DNA of 43,136 nucleotides from Spirochaetaceae bacterium (GTDB lineage Bacteria > Spirochaetota > Spirochaetia > Treponematales > Rectinemataceae). The number at the start of each line of letters is the position of its first letter. Position 1 is the first letter of the stretch. Where the stretch lies: NCBI GenBank assembly GCA_026418115.1, contig JAOABY010000014.1, forward strand, positions 1-43,136, given 5' to 3'. The position numbers and the translations under genes are program-made. The notes under the pieces are model-generated. The model searched no databases and was not told the origin of the DNA. It saw nothing but the letters and a program-made list of their open reading frames with translations. Positions 1-6,475 of this stretch are shown here, in pieces.

Positions 1-1721
1 GTCTTATACTAATCTATGCAAGACGAAAAGCTGCACAGGGGTATGCCTTTCCGCCCGATACAGAATGGCAACTCCAGTTCGAGGCTGGCTTTCCTTATGA
101 GGAGACTGAGGATCAGCTGCGATGCATAGAGGAAGTCAAGCGTGACATGGAAAGCCCAAGGCCCATGGACCGTCTCGTATGCGGTGATGTGGGTTTCGGC
201 AAGACCGAGATCGCCTTGCGGGCCTGCTTCAAAGCAATGACGGCTGGCAAACAGGTTGCCTTTCTGGCTCCTACCACCATTCTTGCAGAACAGCATTATG
301 AGAATTTCCTGGAGCGAATCGGCGAATTCCCCGTGAGAGTCGCGCTGCTCTCAAGACTCATTGATAAGAAAAAGCAGAAGGAAGTCCTCAAAGGGTTAGC
401 GGATGGCAGCATCGACATGGTGATAGGCACACACAGGATCCTGCAGAAAGATGTCCGCTTCAAGGATCTGGGCCTGCTTGTCATCGATGAGGAACAGCGC
501 TTTGGCGTCAAGGACAAGGAGAGGCTCAAGGAGATGAAGGCAGGCATAGACTGCCTCACGCTCACTGCAACCCCCATACCCCGTACGCTCCATATGTCCC
601 TGCTCAAGATCAGGGATATGTCGGTGCTGCAGACTCCCCCAATGGAGCGGCGTCCCATCCAGACCGTTGTGGAAGAGTTTTCCCCTGATATTGTGGCAAA
701 AGCGATACGGGCGGAAATGGAACGTGGCGGTCAGGTGTTCTACCTCCATAACCGCATCGAAAGCCTTTCGGAGGTTGAACAGTTCGTACGCCAGGTAGTG
801 CCTGAGGCGCTTGTCGAAACAGCCCATGGTCAGATGGATCCTCGAGACCTGGAAGGAGTCATGCACCGATTCATTCATGGCGCCTTCCACGTGCTGATAT
901 CAACGACCATTATCGAGAACGGCATCGACATACCCAATGTCAATACCATCATCATCGACCGTGCTGACAATTATGGCATCTCACAGCTGTATCAGCTCAA
1001 GGGAAGAGTAGGGCGGTCGGATCGCCAAGCCTACGCCTATCTGCTCTATCCGGATCGCAGGGCTCTGAGCGAGCTCGCGATGAAACGTCTGCAGATCATC
1101 TCCGACTTCACCGAACTGGGGTCTGGGTTCAAGATCGCCATGAAGGATCTCGAGGTGCGTGGGGCCGGAAACCTTCTGGGACGCGAACAGTCAGGTGACA
1201 TCTATGCTGTGGGTTTCGATCTATATCTCAAGCTCCTGGATGAGGCCGTGAGCCGACTTTCGGGAGAGGAAATGGAAGAGGAAGAGCCCTATCTGGAGCT
1301 GGAATATGCAGGCTTTATCCCTGACAGCTACATTGCCGCACCCATGATCAAGATGGAGATTTACAAGCGGATAGCGTCCGTGCGCCGCCAGGAAGAGCTC
1401 GACAGCCTGCATGCAGAACTTGAAGAGCGATTCGGACCATTGCCAGAGGAGGCGCTTTCGCTTTTGTCTCTCGCGGAGATGCGAATTCTATGCCGCAGGC
1501 TCTCCATCGCAAGCCTGCGTGAGCGAAGGGGCCTGGTCACTGTGGAATTTTCAAAGGTCTCAAAGGTTTCGGTCGAGAAACTGCTCAGGCTCATAAGGGA
1601 ATCTGGCGGGGCAGTGAAGCTGGATCCCGAAAGGCCGAATGCCATTCTCGTACAGACAAAGGCGATTGGGCTCAAGGAGAAGAGCGCCTACCTGAAGGAG
1701 CGCCTTTCGATGCTCGCCTGA
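1..1721 (+). CDS. mfd: Transcription-repair coupling factor Mfd (3' part)
   Basis: This is the C-terminal half of Mfd, the ATP-dependent translocase that removes RNA polymerase stalled at DNA lesions and recruits UvrA. The frame is open from base 3, so the 5' end lies outside the window. The visible part begins just before the family's FPY-EET-DQ block and carries Walker A GDVGFGKTE (about 183-209), the DEEQ box of motif II (IDEEQRFGVKDKE), TATPIPRTL, and the motif VI block QLKGRVGRS. The TRCF C-terminal domain follows. The UvrB-like N-terminal domains and the RNA polymerase-interacting domain are missing only because the window is cut. The last 50 bases overlap, convergently, the 3' end of the RsmI-like gene on the other strand. 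RecG has related helicase motifs, but the C-terminal domain settles the call. Confidence 0.97.
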   Translation, partial: LILIYARRKAAQGYAFPPDTEWQLQFEAGFPYEETEDQLRCIEEVKRDMESPRPMDRLVCGDVGFGKTEIALRACFKAMTAGKQVAFLAPTTILAEQHYENFLERIGEFPVRVALLSRLIDKKKQKEVLKGLADGSIDMVIGTHRILQKDVRFKDLGLLVIDEEQRFGVKDKERLKEMKAGIDCLTLTATPIPRTLHMSLLKIRDMSVLQTPPMERRPIQTVVEEFSPDIVAKAIRAEMERGGQVFYLHNRIESLSEVEQFVRQVVPEALVETAHGQMDPRDLEGVMHRFIHGAFHVLISTTIIENGIDIPNVNTIIIDRADNYGISQLYQLKGRVGRSDRQAYAYLLYPDRRALSELAMKRLQIISDFTELGSGFKIAMKDLEVRGAGNLLGREQSGDIYAVGFDLYLKLLDEAVSRLSGEEMEEEEPYLELEYAGFIPDSYIAAPMIKMEIYKRIASVRRQEELDSLHAELEERFGPLPEEALSLLSLAEMRILCRRLSIASLRERRGLVTVEFSKVSKVSVEKLLRLIRESGGAVKLDPERPNAILVQTKAIGLKEKSAYLKERLSMLA

Positions 1722-2508
1722 CTGGCATATCGCGTACCGATTGCATACCGACGGGGAGTCTGGCAGGCAGTCCCACCGCAAATACACAGGGGTCATTGGC
1801 AATCAGGCCTGCCAGATCCTGCCATGCCTGGAGAGGGGCCATGATCACCTTCTGGTTTGACGTGCCCAGCGCATAGCCTGCAGCCAGACTGACTTCGGAC
1901 GGCAGGCCCTGCATGCACGCATCCAGCAGTCTGCGATTGCGGTAGGGCGTTTCTATGAAAAGGCGAGTAGCGCCATCCCTGAGTACCGATGTACCAATAT
2001 GGCGGATTGCGGCAAGAAGCTCCGAGGGATGCCGCGGCAGATAGCCAAGAAATTCGAAATGCTGGCCATCGAGACCTGATGCCGCAAGTGTAGAGAGCAC
2101 TGAGCTCTCATAGCCACAGGGGTTCACACTGATCCTGAGCGCATGTGCGGCAGCGACCAGGGCCGCGCCAGGATCAGCGATGCACGGCATGCCTGCCTCG
2201 GAAAGCAGCCCGCAGGGAATGCCCTGTCGCAGCAGTGCCAGAGGCTCTTCAAGTGCAGCAGCGGTTGCATGCTCATCCAGAGGCATGAGAGTGCATGCAT
2301 CGAGGGCATCGGGAGGCAGCAGCCGCGAAAGCAACCGCAGCGCGGTCTTTTCGGATTCAACGATAAAATGCCGCAAAGAGCGAAGCAGACGCAAGGTTGC
2401 CGGGGGCATTGCATCCTCCAGCAGCGATGGATCCCATGCCTTCGGATCATAAGGGGTCAGAGGAGTGGGTATGAGGTGCAGAACCCCCTTCAAGGAAGTT
2501 GCTTCCAT
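1672..2508 (-). CDS. RsmI-like SAM-dependent methyltransferase
   Basis: Predicted tetrapyrrole-methylase-fold SAM-dependent methyltransferase of the RsmI superfamily, about 278 aa. RsmI itself methylates the 2'-O of C1402 in 16S rRNA. This protein resembles the RsmI-related branch that begins LHLIPTPL rather than classical RsmI, so its substrate is not certain. Visible motifs are LHLIPTPL near the N terminus, HFIVESEKTA, the SAM-loop-like LLSEAGMPCIADPG, and LFIETPYRNR. The start at 2508 was chosen because it gives the family N terminus, has an AGGG about 10 bases upstream, and directly follows the stop of the FAD-subunit gene (TGA-T-ATG), so translation is probably coupled. The last 16 or so residues are basic and are encoded opposite the 3' end of mfd. 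They look like a late extension rather than part of the fold. Confidence 0.82.
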   Translation of the reverse strand: MEATSLKGVLHLIPTPLTPYDPKAWDPSLLEDAMPPATLRLLRSLRHFIVESEKTALRLLSRLLPPDALDACTLMPLDEHATAAALEEPLALLRQGIPCGLLSEAGMPCIADPGAALVAAAHALRISVNPCGYESSVLSTLAASGLDGQHFEFLGYLPRHPSELLAAIRHIGTSVLRDGATRLFIETPYRNRRLLDACMQGLPSEVSLAAGYALGTSNQKVIMAPLQAWQDLAGLIANDPCVFAVGLPARLPVGMQSVRDMPVRRASKGAPSGRRSSP

Positions 2509-2509
2509 A

Positions 2510-3340
2510 TCAGAATCCCTCAGTAAGTATGCCGAGCGCGCGCTCCATTGCGGGCATGATGCGGTCAGTATTCCAGCATCGCCTCTGTGCGAGACTGTCA
2601 CCGTAACGGTCAAGAAGCTCCCGTATACGTCTTTTGCTCAGCGGCAGTTTCTGACCACTGACAGACTGTTCAAGGTCCATATCTCTGAAGACATGTCGGC
2701 CTGCAAGTACCAGTCGAAATGCGCCGATGGCAGTGCGATCGAAGTATGCGCTGCACACCAGCCAGGCTCCTTCACCATTCGGAAAGGGGCTGCCACCTAT
2801 TCTGGCTGCATGCAAATAATCGATCGGTCTGGCAGGGATCCTCGCTTTCAGCAGCAGAGACTGGGGAGGAGGGAGTGGACCTGCCTCAGGCTGCACCAGT
2901 CGGTCCATGCGTATGGAAAAGGTCCGATTTGCCTGTCGGAATTCAAGAAAAGCATCCAGGCTTTCAAGCAGAGGCCAGAGGGTAAGATAGCTGTCCCTGT
3001 AGAGAAGGTGTCCTCCAAGAGTTGCGGCATTCCTCAGAGCCTCGGTACCTATGCTGAAGAGCATGGCTCTGGCTGCGGGATGATCGAAAGGCGGTATGGA
3101 ACGGAGCTGGGAGAGTCGTACACAACTGCCAATGGCAATGGTTTGCTCAGTTCTGGAGAGTGCCTGAAGCTCCTGGATTCTTGACAGAGAGGCGACAACA
3201 GGTGGAAAGGCCAGGGCATGACCTTGAGAACGGTAACAGGTTGCAGTTCCGCCAGCAACGATGGCAATGGGAGGATCCTGCTGCAGCAGGGCGCACAGGG
3301 ATGCTGCGGAATCCGGGAAATGCAGCTCAGAGATGTGCAT
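2510..3340 (-). CDS. Xanthine dehydrogenase-like FAD-binding subunit
   Basis: FAD subunit of a three-part molybdenum hydroxylase (CoxM/XdhB type), about 276 aa and close to the family's usual 280-290 aa. In the family it passes electrons from the 2Fe-2S subunit to FAD and on to NAD or another acceptor. The first flavin loop is seen as IVAGGTATCYRS (residues about 27-38). The second appears as IGTEALRNAATLGGHLL, matching the family pattern IGS-QIRN-ATIGGN. A CO-dehydrogenase flavoprotein C-terminal domain probably follows from about residue 160. The start overlaps the end of the 2Fe-2S gene by 14 bases and has an AAGGA 7-8 bases upstream. It lies third of four overlapping genes behind the NusG paralogue. 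No substrate can be read from this subunit. Confidence 0.85.
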   Translation of the reverse strand: MHISELHFPDSAASLCALLQQDPPIAIVAGGTATCYRSQGHALAFPPVVASLSRIQELQALSRTEQTIAIGSCVRLSQLRSIPPFDHPAARAMLFSIGTEALRNAATLGGHLLYRDSYLTLWPLLESLDAFLEFRQANRTFSIRMDRLVQPEAGPLPPPQSLLLKARIPARPIDYLHAARIGGSPFPNGEGAWLVCSAYFDRTAIGAFRLVLAGRHVFRDMDLEQSVSGQKLPLSKRRIRELLDRYGDSLAQRRCWNTDRIMPAMERALGILTEGF

Positions 3341-3815
3341 GGCTCATCCTTCCCGAGGGATGCTCTCCACGGATTGCAATCACCTTGGCTGCAAGAGTGC
3401 GGGTATCAGTGCAGGCGCACGGTATGGATGAAAGCTCTCTGACAGCATCCTCGAGCAGCACTGTGGCGGGTCTGGTGATGAGATACATGGCATAGAGCAG
3501 TTTTGCATTCCTGCAATGCCTGCATGGCAATATCCCCATATGGTCGAGCTCAATGACCAGATGCTCGTATATCGCATTATTGCGGTAGCTTTCGAGGGTG
3601 AGTATTGAACTGCCCTTGAGCAGAAATGCAGGTATCAGACAGGAAGGTACGGGCAATCCATCCTTGATGATCATGCACCTGCCGCAGAATCCAGACATGC
3701 AATCCGTCTGGATACTCTTGATTCCGCATTTGCCGATCAGAACATCTGATGCTCGTTCGGCACTGGTAACATTGACGCTTCGTGTACTGCCATTGAGCGT
3801 GAAATCAATGATCAT
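3327..3815 (-). CDS. Xanthine dehydrogenase-like 2Fe-2S subunit
   Basis: Small iron-sulfur subunit (CoxS/XdhC type), about 162 aa, which carries two 2Fe-2S clusters between the molybdenum centre and FAD. From the ATG at 3815 the plant-ferredoxin-type cluster ligands are C39, C44, C47 and C59 (C-x4-C-x2-C-x11-C). The second cluster ligands are C98, C101, C133 and C135 (C-x2-C-x31-C-x-C). Both spacings are canonical. The residues around the second cluster are not: the usual QCGFCTPG is PCRHCRNA, and CRCTG is CACTD, so the glutamine that contacts the cofactor in relatives is replaced by proline. The start was chosen because its ATGA overlaps the stop of the Mo-subunit gene. An upstream in-frame ATG at 3848 would add 11 residues and is less likely. 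Confidence 0.88.
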   Translation of the reverse strand: MIIDFTLNGSTRSVNVTSAERASDVLIGKCGIKSIQTDCMSGFCGRCMIIKDGLPVPSCLIPAFLLKGSSILTLESYRNNAIYEHLVIELDHMGILPCRHCRNAKLLYAMYLITRPATVLLEDAVRELSSIPCACTDTRTLAAKVIAIRGEHPSGRMSHAHL

Positions 3816-5872
3816 GATTCGACCACTCCGGAATAGAGCTGTTGCCATCGAATCGGCAGGATCAGATCAGTTTCCCCTGAGGCCTGGCGCCAGGCTCCGG
3901 CAAACGCTGCAGGTATGAGGAGTGCAGGCAATGCTCCGCAGGAACGTGGGGCAGCTGATTTCTCATCTTCAAGAAAACTGATGGTGATGACTGAAAGAAG
4001 TCTGCTTCGTGATATTTCCCGGTCCAGACCTTGAGCAGCAATGCAGTCGGCGAGTGCCCGGCAGGCCATCTTCCGGAGTGCTGACGCTGCACATGCGGGA
4101 TCAAGAATCTTGCCAGCATAGATATGAAGATCGGCGCGGCGAACTTCGAGTTCGCCGATATTTCTGTTGAAGGCGAGTTCCACTGCCGCAGCACCCCACG
4201 CCGGACGCCCTTCTGAAGGCAGGCTGGCTGCATCATCCTGGTAGCGGAGTCTTGCAAATGCACGGACTGTACAGGGGAGTCCCTGCCGGAAACGGAGCTT
4301 CTGCATGCGCTGTGCAGCTCTTCGTATGATTTCCGCCAGGGATCTCATGCTGGCTGATGGAAGAAGTGCAGCTTCGCTTCGGCCCATCTCGGCGGGGGGC
4401 AGGAAAACCACGTTCTGGATCGGAATACCGAGAATCTGTGCTGCAAGAATGGCGAGAGCCTTTCTCTGACGCGTCGACCCATGGTGCGCAGAGGACTCGA
4501 TATGCAGTATCAAGTCTCTCTGCAGTGTCATGTTGACAGACACCAGGCCGGCCATATCGCTGAGCGGTATCGGATACACAGGCTGCTGCGCGAGTGCTAT
4601 GCCTATGCCTCTGGTCAGCGTTTCCCGATATCCAGGGTTACGCTGCAGGACAAGTTCATTGGCAGCCCATGATCGCCTGAAATCGGAGCGGGAAGCCAAC
4701 TTGTTCAGCAATAATGAAGGAAGGCCATGCACCATGCCGGTTTCCGGATCGGTCGAACGCTCCTGCTTCTCCTGCACAAGCGAAGCGATAAGTGTTTCAG
4801 GCAAGACGCCAAGTGCGCCCGCAGCACGCAAGGCGTGGCTCGTGAATACTGCATGAAGCGCACCGTTGGCTGGACATCCCAGCAGTCCCATGGGCTGTGT
4901 ATCGGTACGGATGGCGCATGCCAGAACAGAACAGGCAACATCTGCAGGAAGCTGCCGCAAGGGAGAGAGCATGGTTTCCAGAATCTGATGGGCGAGCAGG
5001 CTATATGGACCGACAGGTATAGCAAAGCGTGCTTCGACTGATACAAGACGCCGCGCCGACCTGGACCAGGTCGTCTGCATATAGCCTATGACTCCATGTC
5101 CAACAGGAAGAAATCTTCCCTGGCTTTTCCACGGCACGATTATCCTGACAGGTCGCTTCAGCTCTCGCGCAGCAAGCGCAGCCTGAGCCGCCAGTATTGC
5201 AGTGTACCAGACTTGCAGGTCGTTGCTGCTCTCCATGTCCAGCGGTTTGATGAGAATATCCCGAACATCGGCCCCTGTCATCGTTCCAACAGCTTTTCGG
5301 ACCATCCCTGGCCAGAGGGTTCTGCAGTATATCGTGAGTTTGTCATAGTCCCATGAGGCTGCTACTTCTTCCGACAGCAGGGGAATTTCTGAAGGAGCCA
5401 TTTCAATGCTGCTTGCAAAGGAGAGAGTGTCCTGCTGGTCTGTCTGTGATGAAGGACTGGTCGGATGCTGCAGGCGGATCATGGCAGCAATATGCCCGGA
5501 TGAGAATACATGCCAGTCGGTTCGTGCCACTCGGGGGAAAGGCTCCATGCTCACGGAAGCCGTCAGGGCAAGATTTTCTGCAAGCAGAGGATCAGGCCCG
5601 AGCACAAGTCCAACCGGTTCACCAACGTAGCGCACATTCGACCATGCCAGCACGGGGATCTGTGTGCCGGCGATATCAATCGATGGCTCGGCTCCAAGAA
5701 GGCCTGCGTGCAGGAGACTGCATCCAGGTGCCTGTTCCGCAAGCGAAATGCTGCTTACCCTTCCAGGAGCAGCTGGAGCCCGGATTGCAAAACCATACAA
5801 TGCATCCGGAAGATCCAGTTCCCTGAGTGAGGGATGGCTCCATGGATCCAGTTCATGCTTCTGCCGCGGCAT
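3812..5872 (-). CDS. Divergent xanthine dehydrogenase/aldehyde oxidase-like molybdopterin subunit
   Basis: Large molybdopterin-binding subunit of a xanthine dehydrogenase/aldehyde oxidase-like enzyme, about 686 aa, somewhat short for the family (usually about 730-780). The a/b hammerhead domain is clear from VRYVGEPVGLVLG near residue 95. The later block AAQAALAARELKRPVRIIV matches the start of the first molybdopterin domain, but the glycine loop GGGFGGK that normally precedes it is not recognisable. Near the C terminus the pattern GEPP-PAA reads GALPALLIPAA, so the catalytic glutamate position is Ala647 (codon at 3932-3934). The start at 5872 overlaps the NusG-like gene by 20 bases. The order NusG-like, Mo, 2Fe-2S, FAD suggests one transcript. 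It could be an active enzyme with altered chemistry, a non-catalytic relative or a decaying gene. Substrate unknown. Confidence 0.8.
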   Translation of the reverse strand: MPRQKHELDPWSHPSLRELDLPDALYGFAIRAPAAPGRVSSISLAEQAPGCSLLHAGLLGAEPSIDIAGTQIPVLAWSNVRYVGEPVGLVLGPDPLLAENLALTASVSMEPFPRVARTDWHVFSSGHIAAMIRLQHPTSPSSQTDQQDTLSFASSIEMAPSEIPLLSEEVAASWDYDKLTIYCRTLWPGMVRKAVGTMTGADVRDILIKPLDMESSNDLQVWYTAILAAQAALAARELKRPVRIIVPWKSQGRFLPVGHGVIGYMQTTWSRSARRLVSVEARFAIPVGPYSLLAHQILETMLSPLRQLPADVACSVLACAIRTDTQPMGLLGCPANGALHAVFTSHALRAAGALGVLPETLIASLVQEKQERSTDPETGMVHGLPSLLLNKLASRSDFRRSWAANELVLQRNPGYRETLTRGIGIALAQQPVYPIPLSDMAGLVSVNMTLQRDLILHIESSAHHGSTRQRKALAILAAQILGIPIQNVVFLPPAEMGRSEAALLPSASMRSLAEIIRRAAQRMQKLRFRQGLPCTVRAFARLRYQDDAASLPSEGRPAWGAAAVELAFNRNIGELEVRRADLHIYAGKILDPACAASALRKMACRALADCIAAQGLDREISRSRLLSVITISFLEDEKSAAPRSCGALPALLIPAAFAGAWRQASGETDLILPIRWQQLYSGVVES

Positions 5873-6389
5873 GTTCCGTATCCGGTTCCAGCAGGTCAAA
5901 GGCAAGGTCCAGCGTCATGGGGGAGGCCGCAAGAGTAATCCGTATCTTTGCCCTCCGTTTCCGACGGTCGACCTTGATGATATTGCCTTCCATGCCTTTC
6001 AATGGCCCATCGACGACTCTGATTCGTTGATGTTCATCGAACGTGACCAGGCTTGCAGGAACCCGGCCTCCATATACCAGCCAGTGTCTGATGATTTCAC
6101 TGTCATGCTGGTCGAGCGGATGCGGAGATTCGTTGCTGGGAAGAAAGCGGATGAAATATCTGGAGTGTCGGATGACATAGAGCAGTTCTGCAGGAAGGAC
6201 TTTATCGGGGTATTCCATGAAGATGTAACCGGGAAAGAGCGGAGTGTCCTTGGTGATCATCTTTCCTCGCCTGCGGACATACATCCGTTTCATGATCTTG
6301 TGAAATCGTATGGAACGAACCGACTCACGCATTCGAGCGAGCCATTCGTCTTCGCGGCGGGTGGCAACCTGAATGGCGAAGTAGTTCAT
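5853..6389 (-). CDS. NusG-family transcription elongation factor (specialised paralogue)
   Basis: NusG/RfaH/LoaP-superfamily protein, about 178 aa from the ATG at 6389. It starts with a NusG N-terminal domain (YFAIQVATRREDEW, then LFPGYIFMEY near residues 50-60), which binds the clamp of RNA polymerase. It ends with a KOW motif (RIRVVDGPLKGMEGNI, about 118-133). It is not in the secE-rplK neighbourhood where housekeeping nusG normally sits. Instead it is the first gene of a unit with the molybdenum hydroxylase subunits, with which it overlaps. Specialised NusG paralogues such as RfaH, UpxY and LoaP typically act on the operon they lead, so processive antitermination of this operon is a reasonable inference. 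The longer reading frame to 6497 runs into the ligA promoter and is not supported. Confidence 0.85.
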   Translation of the reverse strand: MNYFAIQVATRREDEWLARMRESVRSIRFHKIMKRMYVRRRGKMITKDTPLFPGYIFMEYPDKVLPAELLYVIRHSRYFIRFLPSNESPHPLDQHDSEIIRHWLVYGGRVPASLVTFDEHQRIRVVDGPLKGMEGNIIKVDRRKRRAKIRITLAASPMTLDLAFDLLEPDTEHAAAEA

Positions 6390-6395
6390 ATGCCG

Positions 6396-6425
6396 AGCAT
6401 AGCACAGGAGGGGCAGAATAGTCAG
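6396..6425 (-). promoter_or_regulatory. Putative promoter of the nusG-like/hydroxylase operon
   Basis: On the minus strand CTGACT (6420-6425) and TATGCT (6396-6401) are 18 bases apart. The -10-like box ends 6 bases before the ATG at 6389. No Shine-Dalgarno sequence precedes the ATG, so the transcript would start at or within a base or two of the start codon. Confidence 0.5.
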
Positions 6426-6440
6426 TATCCGTTCCAGCCT

Positions 6441-6469
6441 TTGACAGAGCACGTGCCGAAAGATACCAT
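6441..6469 (+). promoter_or_regulatory. Putative ligA promoter (leaderless)
   Basis: TTGACA (6441-6446), a 17-base spacer and TACCAT (6464-6469) form a sigma70-like promoter with a perfect -35 and a 4/6 -10. Six bases separate the -10 from the ligA ATG at 6476, and no Shine-Dalgarno sequence is seen, so the mRNA is probably leaderless. Confidence 0.6.
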
Positions 6470-6475
6470 GCAGAC

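Noticed and set aside
2465-3184. 239-codon open frame on the plus strand
   Set aside because: It is opposite the FAD-subunit gene, which carries both flavin motifs.
3327-5872. Calling the hydroxylase a working xanthine dehydrogenase
   Set aside because: The catalytic glutamate is absent, and no purine genes or XdhC-type maturation gene are next to it.
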